From contig CABJBA010000005.1 of the NCBI GenBank assembly GCA_902363735.1, forward strand, positions 223,952 to 287,951: 64,000 nt of DNA, given 5' to 3'. Position numbers and translations under genes: made by a program. Shown here in pieces: positions 26,228-33,623 of this stretch. The stretch is from Clostridiaceae bacterium. Its GTDB lineage: Bacteria; Bacillota; Clostridia; Lachnospirales; Lachnospiraceae. The number at the start of each line of letters is the position of its first letter. Within the stretch, counting starts at the first letter, position 1. Below the pieces are notes generated by a model. The model did not search any database. It saw only the letters and a list, made by a program, of their open reading frames with translations, and had not been told where the DNA came from.

Positions 26228-27492
26228 AAGTTCTTATTATAGGAGGAGGAGGGCGTGAGCATGCAATTGCCTGGAAGATTGCTCAGAGCCCTAAGGTTCA
26301 TCATATATATTGTGCTCCCGGAAATGCAGGAATAGCTGAAATTGCAGAATGCGTGAATATTGATGTATTGGATTTTGACCGGCAGGCAGCTTTTGCAGGA
26401 GAAAAGGGCATTGATCTCATTGTTGTAGGCCCTGATGATCCATTGGTAGCTGGAGCGGCAGATGTGCTGGAAGAGGCTGGATTTAAGGTATTTGGCCCCA
26501 GCAAGGCAGCGGCTGTGCTGGAAGGATCCAAGTCGTTTTCCAAGGATTTGATGAAAAAGTACGGAATTCCTACTGCCTCTTATGAAGTTTTTGATGCACC
26601 GGAGAAAGCTTTTATGTATCTGGAAAAAGCGAAGATGCCTGTTGTAATAAAGGCAGATGGCCTGGCTTTAGGAAAGGGAGTTCTGATTTGTAATACAAGG
26701 GAAGAGGCAGTAAATGGAGTAAAAACCTTGATGCTTGACAGACAGTTTGGCTCCTCAGGCGACCGGATTGTAGTGGAAGAGTTCATGACAGGCCGGGAAG
26801 TGTCGGTGCTTTCCTTTGTAGATGGAAAAACAATTAAAATCATGACTTCTGCTCAGGACCACAAGCGGTCTAAGGATGGGGATCTTGGGCTTAATACCGG
26901 AGGAATGGGAACTTTTTCTCCAAGCCCATTTTATACGGAAGAAGTAGACGGTTTTTGCAGAAAATATATTTATCAGGCCACTGTGGATGCCATGAGAGCG
27001 GAGGGGCGGGAATTTAAGGGGATTATATTTTTTGGTTTAATGCTGACAGAAGAAGGGCCCAAGGTGTTGGAATATAATGCCAGATTCGGAGATCCGGAGA
27101 CCCAGGTTGTACTTCCAAGGTTGAAAAACGATATTGTGGATATTTTTGAGGCTTGTATTGACGGAAAACTGGACCAGATTGATCTGCAGTTTGAGGACAA
27201 TGCCGCAGTTTGCGTGGTTTTGGCATCAGACGGATATCCGGAGCACTATGAAAAGGGTTATTCCATTACCGGACTGGAAGCATTTAAGGATCAGAATGGA
27301 TATTTTGCATTCCACGCAGGAAGTAAATTAGACGGCAATGGAAATGTGGTGACTAATGGGGGAAGAGTGTTGGGAGTGACGGCAACCGGAAGGGATCTGA
27401 AACAGGCCAGGTTCAATGCTTATCAGGCGGCAGAATGGGTTTCTTTTGATAATAAGTATATGAGGCAGGATATTGGCAAAGGGATTGAATAG
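26224..27492 (+). CDS. purD: Phosphoribosylamine-glycine ligase
   Basis: ATP-grasp enzyme joining phosphoribosylamine and glycine to GAR, 422 residues. N-terminal GGGGREHAIAWKI, ATP-grasp motif VVIKADGLALGKGV, and C-terminal EYNARFGDPETQVVLPRL are all present. Last gene of the operon; a hairpin follows at 27508. purC, purF, purL and purH are not in the window. Confidence 0.96.
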   Translation: MKVLIIGGGGREHAIAWKIAQSPKVHHIYCAPGNAGIAEIAECVNIDVLDFDRQAAFAGEKGIDLIVVGPDDPLVAGAADVLEEAGFKVFGPSKAAAVLEGSKSFSKDLMKKYGIPTASYEVFDAPEKAFMYLEKAKMPVVIKADGLALGKGVLICNTREEAVNGVKTLMLDRQFGSSGDRIVVEEFMTGREVSVLSFVDGKTIKIMTSAQDHKRSKDGDLGLNTGGMGTFSPSPFYTEEVDGFCRKYIYQATVDAMRAEGREFKGIIFFGLMLTEEGPKVLEYNARFGDPETQVVLPRLKNDIVDIFEACIDGKLDQIDLQFEDNAAVCVVLASDGYPEHYEKGYSITGLEAFKDQNGYFAFHAGSKLDGNGNVVTNGGRVLGVTATGRDLKQARFNAYQAAEWVSFDNKYMRQDIGKGIE

Positions 27493-27507
27493 GTTGAAAT
27501 GAATAAA

Positions 27508-27548
27508 GTCCTCTGGTTGCGGTAAGCAATTCAGGGGATTTTTTTAGG
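27508..27548 (+). terminator. Terminator after purD
   Basis: Arms TCCTCTGGTTGC and GCAATTCAGGGGA pair imperfectly and are followed by a seven-T run. Confidence 0.7.
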
Positions 27549-27569
27549 ACGAAGAATGACAAAAAGTCA

Positions 27570-27598
27570 TTGACATAGATACGTTTTCATGCTACCAT
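27570..27598 (+). promoter_or_regulatory. Strong promoter of the 27.6-kb RNA gene
   Basis: TTGACA (27570-27575), 17 bp, TACCAT (27593-27598) with extended -10 TG at 27590-27591. The -10 region TTCATGCTACCATG is nearly the same as that of the tmRNA promoter at 58624 (TTCATGCTAACATG), which points to a stable-RNA type promoter. Confidence 0.7.
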
Positions 27599-27604
27599 GT
27601 TATA

Positions 27605-27814
27605 TAATGGGCCAATAAGTAGTTTATATGGCTACGGGGCGTGAAAAAGGTTCAGAAAGGCATCAATAGGATATCGGTAAGTTGCTGATGGCAGGCCATT
27701 GACAACCCTCATTAGAACTTTACAGAGTTAAATAGTGCGGTCCGACATTACGAACAGGACTTATTATACATTGTAAAAAGCTGATATCCATTTGTGTGGA
27801 TGTCGGCTTTTTTT
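27605..27814 (+). ncRNA. Candidate structured RNA, 6S-like (or a leader RNA of the DUF4914 gene)
   Basis: A region of about 200 nt without a coding frame lies between a strong promoter and a strong terminator. Its ends can pair: TATAATG and AATAAGT (27603-27620) with ACTTATT and CATTGTA (27759-27775), so the RNA closes as a long rod. Inner helices include GGTT/AACC (27649/27704) and CATCA/TGATG (27661/27686). A small hairpin GGTCC...GGAC (27740-27760) in the 3' strand is possible. Length, terminal stem and tmRNA-like promoter fit 6S RNA, and 6S genes are found near purine genes in some bacteria. No sequence signature proves it. A regulatory leader for the downstream gene is the alternative. 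Confidence 0.5.
27779..27814 (+). terminator. Terminator of the 27.6-kb RNA
   Basis: AGCTGATATCCA (27779-27790) pairs with TGGATGTCGGCT (27797-27808), with two G-T pairs, followed by a seven-T run. Confidence 0.85.
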
Positions 27815-27916
27815 CGCTGTAGCTCAGAATACGCAACGAAGTGATGCAAAACAATACAATTTAAATGGGAACTTGAGAGAAACGCGTATCACATGTGCGC
27901 AAGAACGGAGGAAAAT

Positions 27917-29797
27917 ATGCTAGAATGTTTGCGTAAGATGAACTTGCCGGAGTATGTACAGGATATCTTGACTCATGCAAAGGGAGTCATCGTTCCAAAA
28001 ACAAGGGAAGAACTGTTGCTGCTGGCTATGGGCAATGATCCGGAGAACATGGAATTTAGTATTGAATATGAGGTCAAGGGAAAAGGCTCTATAGTAGAAG
28101 CCGTTGCAACCAAGTGTAAAAACGGAGTTGTGGTTAATTATACTGAAGACTACATGAGAAGACGTGACCCGGATAGTTTGCTGGTTTCTGATCACAATCC
28201 TACTGATAAGCCCAGATACCAGGATGTTTACGGCACAGATTTTGAAACCTTAAGAGGTGAGACCTTTGATTGGCTGAAAGAACAGGAACTTATTTTCTTC
28301 CCCTTTAAATCAGGCGGACTTGAATACGGATATGATTCCATTCTCCTTGCCCCGGCGAACTCAGGCTTTTTTGCTGCCGGTCTTGGAGATTTGCAGGGAT
28401 TTTTAAATATTGATGAAATTTCTTCTGACTTTACTCCAAGAGCAATTGTTTTTCTGGCTCCCCCCTTCCGGCATACACATTTTGACGGAAAGCAGGTTGT
28501 TGTCCACAATCGCCTGGAAGGTGTTCATGAAGTGTATTCTTATAATCTCTACCCAGGTCCCAGTGCCAAAAAGGGCATCTATGGAGTTCTTCTCAACATC
28601 GGAGAGGAAGAGGGCTGGGTGACTGCACATGCGGCTACGGTAAAGGTAATTACTCCCTATGACAACGAAATCGTCATCATGCACGAAGGTGCTTCCGGAG
28701 GCGGAAAGAGTGAGATGCTGGAAGACATCCATAAAGAGATGGATGGAAGGTCCCTCATAGGTAAAAATACAGTGACAGGAGAAAAGAATTATCTGGTTCT
28801 CCATGAGACCTGCGATCTGATTCCGGTCACCGATGATATGGCTTTGTGTCATCCCAAGATGCAAAATGACAGCAATAAGCTGGTTGTTAAGGATGCGGAA
28901 TCCGCATGGTTTTTAAGAGTGGATAATATGAAAGTATACGGTTCTTCTCCCCAGTATGAAAAACTGATGATCCACCCTAAAGAGCCTCTGGTATTTTTAA
29001 ACCTGCAGGCAATGCCTGGTGCAACATGTCTGCCCTGGGAGCACACCTTGGACAGCAATGGAAAGCGCTGCCCCAACCCCCGTGCTATTTTGCCCAGAAG
29101 ACTGATTGAAAATGCCATCGACACTCCGGTGGAAGTAGACGTGAGAAGTTTTGGTGTGAGAACACCTGCATGCACAAAGGAGAATCCTTCCTATGGAATT
29201 ATGGGAATCCTCCATATCCTGCCTCCTGCACTGGCCTGGTTATGGCGTCTGGTGGCACCGAGAGGATTTAACAACCCAAGCATTATTGATTCCCTGGAAA
29301 TGACCAGTGAAGGTGTTGGCTCCTACTGGCCATTTGCAACTGGTAAGATGGTTACCCAGGCAAACCTGCTTCTGGATCAGATTGTCAAATCCACCAGCAC
29401 CCGTTATGTCCTGATTCCTAACCAGCACATCGGAGCATATTATGTAAGCTTTATGCCTCAGTGGATTGCAAGAGAATACATTGCCAGAAGAGGAAGCGCT
29501 AAATTCAAGCCGGAGCATCTGGTAGAAGCCCGCTGCCCCCTTTTGGGCTTTGGTCTGGACTCTTTAAAGATTGACGGCCAGTATATCGGAAGAATCTTTT
29601 TAAGGCCTGAGACCCAGCAGGAAGTGGGCAAGGAAGGCTACGATGAAGGAGCTAAAATACTGACGGATTTCTTTAAGCAGGAACTCGTAAAATACAATAC
29701 AGAGGACTTGGATCCATTGGGAAGAGAAATCATTCAGATGTTCCTTAACGGTGCTTCCGTACAGGATTATTTGGAAATTATACCCATGAGATATTAA
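27917..29797 (+). CDS. DUF4914 family protein, PEPCK-like nucleotide-binding enzyme
   Basis: 626 residues from the ATG at 27917 (GGAGGAAA site); an in-frame ATG at 27893 adds eight residues without a site. The family (DUF4914) has no firm function. A kinase-type P-loop GASGGGKS is at residues 258-265, followed by further conserved charged motifs (EKNYLVLHETCDLIPVTDDMALCHPK), a layout like the nucleotide site of PEP carboxykinases and HprK. No signal or membrane segment. Single-gene unit between the RNA gene and a terminator at 29812. A GntR regulator and a uronate-type dehydrogenase follow, but behind separate promoters. Confidence 0.72.
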   Translation: MLECLRKMNLPEYVQDILTHAKGVIVPKTREELLLLAMGNDPENMEFSIEYEVKGKGSIVEAVATKCKNGVVVNYTEDYMRRRDPDSLLVSDHNPTDKPRYQDVYGTDFETLRGETFDWLKEQELIFFPFKSGGLEYGYDSILLAPANSGFFAAGLGDLQGFLNIDEISSDFTPRAIVFLAPPFRHTHFDGKQVVVHNRLEGVHEVYSYNLYPGPSAKKGIYGVLLNIGEEEGWVTAHAATVKVITPYDNEIVIMHEGASGGGKSEMLEDIHKEMDGRSLIGKNTVTGEKNYLVLHETCDLIPVTDDMALCHPKMQNDSNKLVVKDAESAWFLRVDNMKVYGSSPQYEKLMIHPKEPLVFLNLQAMPGATCLPWEHTLDSNGKRCPNPRAILPRRLIENAIDTPVEVDVRSFGVRTPACTKENPSYGIMGILHILPPALAWLWRLVAPRGFNNPSIIDSLEMTSEGVGSYWPFATGKMVTQANLLLDQIVKSTSTRYVLIPNQHIGAYYVSFMPQWIAREYIARRGSAKFKPEHLVEARCPLLGFGLDSLKIDGQYIGRIFLRPETQQEVGKEGYDEGAKILTDFFKQELVKYNTEDLDPLGREIIQMFLNGASVQDYLEIIPMRY

Positions 29798-29811
29798 TAT
29801 TAATAGTTAAA

Positions 29812-29845
29812 AAGGTCTGACGGCAATATGCCGCCAGGCCTTTTT
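29812..29845 (+). terminator. Terminator after the DUF4914 gene
   Basis: AAGGTCTGACGGC pairs with GCCGCCAGGCC (one mismatch) and is followed by TTTTT. GCCAGGCCTTT is repeated directly just after it. Confidence 0.8.
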
Positions 29846-29870
29846 GCTGCCAGGCCTTTGTCAACTTGCA

Positions 29871-29908
29871 TACTAGTGCTTGACAGCGGTGGACAAATCA
29901 CTTATTCT
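29871..29908 (+). promoter_or_regulatory. Promoter of the GntR gene with a TACTAGT half-site
   Basis: TTGACA (29880-29885), 17 bp, TATTCT (29903-29908). TACTAGT at 29871-29877 matches the half-site in the operator at 30680, which suggests autoregulation. Confidence 0.55.
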
Positions 29909-29943
29909 AAAGTTAAAGAGAGAATCTGAAAGAGGGGTAAATT

Positions 29944-30618
29944 ATGCGGCTGACAGAGCGGATTTTGAAAGAAACAGGGAGGGAGTATGCTCTTCGAATG
30001 TTAAAGGATAACATCATCCACCTTGATCTGATTCCGGGGAGCATGTTGAGTGAAAATGAGCTTTCAGCGGAGATGAGTCTTTCCAGGACTCCTGTCCGGG
30101 AGGCCCTGATTGAGTTGTCAAAGGTAAAGATTGTGGAAATCTATCCGCAGAAGGGGAGTGCTGTGGCTCTCATTGACTATGATATTATAGAAGAAGCCCG
30201 TTTCATGAGAAATGTTCTGGAATGTGCAGTCGTTGAACTGGCCTGTAAATCTCCGTCAAAGGAGGATTTGCTGAAGCTCCAGGAAAATGTAAGGCTCCAG
30301 GAATTTTATATGGAAAACCGTACTTCCGAAAGACTTTTGGAGCTTGACAATGAGTTTCATCAAATGTTATTTCACATGACCGGAAAAGATCAGGTGTATC
30401 AGCTTATGGACAGTATTACCATACATTTTGACCGCATACGCAGCATGTCTCTGGAGGCGGTTAAGGAGCTTAAGCTGGTTTCCGATCATCAGGCCATTGT
30501 AGAGGCCATTATAGCACAGGACAGCAATAAGGCTAAGACTCTTATGGAAAAGCACTTATCCAGATATAAAATTGATGAAAAAGCCTTGAGAGAAAAGTAT
30601 CCGGGGTATTTTAAGTAA
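29944..30618 (+). CDS. GntR family transcriptional regulator (FadR subfamily, FCD domain)
   Basis: 224 residues with the N-terminal winged helix of GntR proteins (GSMLSENELSAEMSLSRTPVREALIELSKVKIVEIYPQKGSAV) and an all-helical FCD sensor domain (residues about 80-215) with the metal/ligand-binding His pattern of FadR-type proteins (LDNEFHQMLFHMTG, SDHQAIVEAI). Family members sense small carboxylic acids; UxuR, ExuR and GntR-like regulators of uronates and gluconate belong here. It most likely represses the divergently unlinked but adjacent dehydrogenase gene through the palindrome at 30680. GAGGGG site. Confidence 0.88.
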   Translation: MRLTERILKETGREYALRMLKDNIIHLDLIPGSMLSENELSAEMSLSRTPVREALIELSKVKIVEIYPQKGSAVALIDYDIIEEARFMRNVLECAVVELACKSPSKEDLLKLQENVRLQEFYMENRTSERLLELDNEFHQMLFHMTGKDQVYQLMDSITIHFDRIRSMSLEAVKELKLVSDHQAIVEAIIAQDSNKAKTLMEKHLSRYKIDEKALREKYPGYFK

Positions 30619-30671
30619 GGTTTTTGTGCAATATATCTAAAAAAAAGACTAATATTTATAAAAAATATTAA

Positions 30672-30702
30672 TTGAACTACTAGTATACTAGATATATACT
30701 AG
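30672..30702 (+). promoter_or_regulatory. Promoter and palindromic GntR operator of the mannonate-type dehydrogenase gene
   Basis: TTGAAC (30672-30677) and TATACT (30695-30700) are 17 bp apart. The perfect 12-bp palindrome CTAGTATACTAG (30680-30691) fills the spacer, and another TATACTAG half-site covers the -10 (30695-30702). A protein bound here would block RNA polymerase. The adjacent GntR protein is the obvious candidate. Confidence 0.65.
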
Positions 30703-30758
30703 AGGGATAAAGGGAATTATCAATATCCCCTTTCACAGAGAACAGGAGGAATCTATTT

Positions 30759-32375
30759 ATGAAACTAAATCGGTCTTGCTTGACAGACAGACAGGCCTGG
30801 AACAATGCTTCCGTAAGGCTGCCGGAATTTGATTGGGAAAAGATGACAGAGGTCACAGAACAGTCACCGGTATGGGTGCATTTCGGTGCGGGAAATATTT
30901 TCAGAGGATTTATCGCAGTGCTGCAGCAGCGGCTATTAGAGGAAGGCCTTGAAAAAAGCGGTATCATAGCAGCAGATACCTTTGACTTTGACATTATTGA
31001 TAAAATATACACTCCTCATGACAGCATGACCATGATGGTGGGCTTAAAGCCTGATGGAACCATGGACAGGGAGGTTATTGCCAGCGTTGCGAAGGGTGTA
31101 AGGGCTGATGTGAACGATGAGAAGGAATTTAATTCTCTGGTACGGGTATTTGAAAACCCTTCCCTCCAGATGGTCAGCTTCACCATTACGGAAAAGGGAT
31201 ATGCCCTCACAAATTTTAAGGGAGAATTGTTTCCAGTAGTTGAAAAAGACATGCAGGAAGGACCGGGAAAAGCCAGTCATGCCATGAGCATTGTGGCTGC
31301 CCTTCTGCTTAAGAGATATGAAGCAGGCCGTTTCCCTCTGGCTCTTGTCAGCATGGATAACTGCAGCCATAATGGAGAGAAGTTAAAAAGCAGCGTAGCT
31401 GCCATAGCAAAGGCCTGGGTGGAAAAAGGCTTTGTGACTGAAGAGTTTTTAGCCTGGGTAGAAGATGAGGATAAAGTTTCATTCCCATGGAGCATGATTG
31501 ATAAAATCACTCCCCGGCCTGCAGAGGAAGTTCAGAAGGCTTTGGAAGAGGATGGAATTGAAGAAATGGCTCCCATCATCACCAGCAGAAACACTTATAT
31601 AGCTCCTTTTGTCAATGCAGAGATTCCTCAGTACCTGGTGGTAGAAGATCGCTTCCCCAACGGCCGTCCTGCTCTTGAAAAGGCCGGAGTATATTTGACA
31701 GACCGGGATACAGTAAACCAGACAGAGCGCATGAAGGTAACCACCTGCTTAAATCCGCTGCATACAGCTTTGGCTGTATACGGCTGCCTTCTGGGATACA
31801 ACAGCATTGCTTCAGAAATGAATGATGAGGATTTAAAGGCCCTTGTGGAGCGCATCGGCTACCAGGAGGGTATGCCGGTTGTAACAGATCCCGGCATCTT
31901 AAGCCCGGAAGCCTTTGTCAAAGAAGTTATTGAGTACCGTCTTCCCAATCCTTTTATCCCTGATACGCCTCAGCGTATCGCAACGGATACGAGCCAGAAG
32001 GTAGCTATCCGTTTTGGAGAGACCATTAAGGCATACCTGGCTGACGAAACCCTGGATGTGAACAGTCTGACTGCCGTTCCTCTGGCTATTGCAGGCTGGC
32101 TCCGTTACCTTTTGGGTGTCAATGATGAAGGGACTGAAATGGAAATCAGCAGTGATCCTATGCTGGAGGCTCTAAAGGAGCAGTTAAACGGAATCAGTCT
32201 GGGACAAGTTCCCCAGGAAAAGGGTATTCTGACTGAAGTACTGTCAAACTCTGTTCTGTTTGGCACTGATCTGGTAAAGGCAGGCTTATCCGAAAAAATT
32301 GAAGGCATGTTCTGTGAAATGCTGGAAGGCCCTGGAGCAGTCAGAAAAACTTTAAAGAAATATATGAAACAGTAA
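30759..32375 (+). CDS. Mannitol dehydrogenase family protein, fructuronate reductase-like
   Basis: 538 residues, polyol-specific long-chain dehydrogenase. N-terminal NAD-binding segment VHFGAGNIFRGFIA, conserved MDNCSHNGEKL, FPWSMIDKITPRP and the C-terminal KVAIRFGETIKAYL are those of the UxuB/MtlK group. D-fructuronate to D-mannonate (UxuB) is the best guess, given the FadR-type regulator; tagaturonate reduction or mannitol oxidation are alternatives. uxuA and uxaC are not in the window. AGGAGG site; single gene behind the operator at 30680. Confidence 0.85.
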   Translation: MKLNRSCLTDRQAWNNASVRLPEFDWEKMTEVTEQSPVWVHFGAGNIFRGFIAVLQQRLLEEGLEKSGIIAADTFDFDIIDKIYTPHDSMTMMVGLKPDGTMDREVIASVAKGVRADVNDEKEFNSLVRVFENPSLQMVSFTITEKGYALTNFKGELFPVVEKDMQEGPGKASHAMSIVAALLLKRYEAGRFPLALVSMDNCSHNGEKLKSSVAAIAKAWVEKGFVTEEFLAWVEDEDKVSFPWSMIDKITPRPAEEVQKALEEDGIEEMAPIITSRNTYIAPFVNAEIPQYLVVEDRFPNGRPALEKAGVYLTDRDTVNQTERMKVTTCLNPLHTALAVYGCLLGYNSIASEMNDEDLKALVERIGYQEGMPVVTDPGILSPEAFVKEVIEYRLPNPFIPDTPQRIATDTSQKVAIRFGETIKAYLADETLDVNSLTAVPLAIAGWLRYLLGVNDEGTEMEISSDPMLEALKEQLNGISLGQVPQEKGILTEVLSNSVLFGTDLVKAGLSEKIEGMFCEMLEGPGAVRKTLKKYMKQ

Positions 32376-32502
32376 GGTGAATTCCCTCTCAGGGCAACGA
32401 GAGTACCTGCTGGAGGTAATGTGATCCGGTCACGGAAATGAAAAACTGAAACTGCTATGATAAATACTGAGAAAATCACCTGAAAAAGGAGTGGAAACAG
32501 TT

Positions 32503-32733
32503 ATGGCAGTTCAGAAAAGTAGGAAGTATGCATTCGTTGACCAGTTACATTGTGTGGCTTGCGGCTGCTGCATCAAGGTGTGTCCCAAGGGAGCTATAAG
32601 TGTTCCCAGGGGAATACACGCCGTCGTGAATACGGCCGCATGTATTGGCTGCGGCCTTTGTGCAAAGGTATGTCCGGCCTCCGTAATCACAGTCAGGGCT
32701 GTGGAGAAGGAGGTGGAGCCAGGTGAAAGTTAA
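32503..32733 (+). CDS. 2[4Fe-4S] ferredoxin-type protein
   Basis: 76 residues with two cluster motifs CVACGCCIKVCPKGAI and CIGCGLCAKVCPASVI (CxxCxxCxxxCP twice), a soluble electron carrier. The ATG at 32503 is preferred over the GTG at 32491, which would sit inside the AAGGAG site. The 3' end overlaps the next gene, so they form an operon. Confidence 0.9.
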   Translation: MAVQKSRKYAFVDQLHCVACGCCIKVCPKGAISVPRGIHAVVNTAACIGCGLCAKVCPASVITVRAVEKEVEPGES

Positions 32734-33316
32734 GAAAAAATACTGGTATGATTATCTCTGGATTTTATCCTCCGTGTATTTGATTTTAGGTTTATTCAAC
32801 ATTCTTTTTGCCTGGCTGGGACTTATTTGTTTTTTTACTCCCCTCATTATTTCCATGGTCAAAGGAAACAAGGCTTATTGTAACAAATACTGTGGAAGAG
32901 GGCAGCTTTTTGAACTTTTAGGAAACCGTCTGAAGTTGTCCAGAAAAAAGAATATACCGGGATTTATAAAAAGCCGTTGGTTCCGATATGGTTTTTTGGT
33001 ATTTTTCATGGTGATGTTCGGTAATATGCTGTTTTCCACATACATGGTTTTTTCCGGATCAGGAGGATTAAAGGAAACGGTTAAATTGCTATGGACCTTT
33101 AACCTGCCCTGGCATTTTGCCTATCAGGGAAATGCACCGGAGCCATGGATGGCCCAGTTTGCCTTTGGCTTTTACAGTGTGATGCTGACCTCCACAGTTC
33201 TTGGAATGATTACGATGATCCTTTACAAGCCGAGATCCTGGTGTGTATACTGTCCCATGGGAACCATGACCCAGGGAATATGTCAGTTAAAGCATAAACA
33301 GGGAGAAAACTATTGA
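32723..33316 (+). CDS. Membrane-bound Fe-S protein (NapH/NosR-like)
   Basis: 197 residues with four to five transmembrane helices and two Cys motifs: YCNKYCGRGQLFELLG near residue 53 and CVYCPMGTMTQGIC near 174. This is the truncated 4Fe-4S-binding membrane family related to NapH, NosR and CcoG, which passes electrons between membrane and soluble carriers. GTG start inside the ferredoxin gene, AAGGAGG site. With the ferredoxin before it and rubredoxin after it, it forms a small electron-transfer set. Possible roles are oxidative-stress defence or supply of low-potential electrons. Confidence 0.75.
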   Translation: MKVKKKYWYDYLWILSSVYLILGLFNILFAWLGLICFFTPLIISMVKGNKAYCNKYCGRGQLFELLGNRLKLSRKKNIPGFIKSRWFRYGFLVFFMVMFGNMLFSTYMVFSGSGGLKETVKLLWTFNLPWHFAYQGNAPEPWMAQFAFGFYSVMLTSTVLGMITMILYKPRSWCVYCPMGTMTQGICQLKHKQGENY

Positions 33317-33375
33317 TAAAAATCATATAATATGCTATAAAGAAAGCACAGGAATTTAAAGGAGGTGACATAGAG

Positions 33376-33537
33376 ATGACAAAGTATGTATGTGAACCAT
33401 GCGGATATGAATATGATCCAGAGGTAGGTGATCCGGATTCCGGTATCGCACCAGGTACAGCATTTGAAGATTTGCCTGAGGACTGGGTTTGCCCGGTTTG
33501 CGGAGTTGGCAAGGACATGTTTGCTCCAGCAGAATAA
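33376..33537 (+). CDS. Rubredoxin
   Basis: 53 residues, standard rubredoxin with two CxxCG motifs (CEPCGY and CPVCGV) for one iron, and the conserved [25 protein letters not shown] core. AAAGGAGGTGA site. It is a soluble one-electron carrier. It lies 59 nt after the membrane Fe-S protein and is likely in the same unit. Terminator at 33567. Confidence 0.95.
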   Translation: MTKYVCEPCGYEYDPEVGDPDSGIAPGTAFEDLPEDWVCPVCGVGKDMFAPAE

Positions 33538-33566
33538 GATTTTGGCTGTTTTATTTAATAAAGAAA

Positions 33567-33612
33567 GACCTTCAGACAAGAGTAAGCGATTACTCTGGCT
33601 GAAGGCTTTTTT
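33567..33612. terminator. Terminator after rubredoxin
   Basis: CCTTCAG (33569-33575) and CTGAAGG (33599-33605), with an inner GAGTAA/TTACTC stem, followed by CTTTTTT. It also separates the convergent subtilisin-family gene. Confidence 0.85.
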
Positions 33613-33623
33613 ATGTAGAAAAA

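Noticed and set aside
27570..27814. T-box or purine riboswitch
   Set aside because: No T-box sequence (GGGTGGNACCGCG) and no purine aptamer core are visible; the promoter and terminal stem fit a free-standing RNA better.
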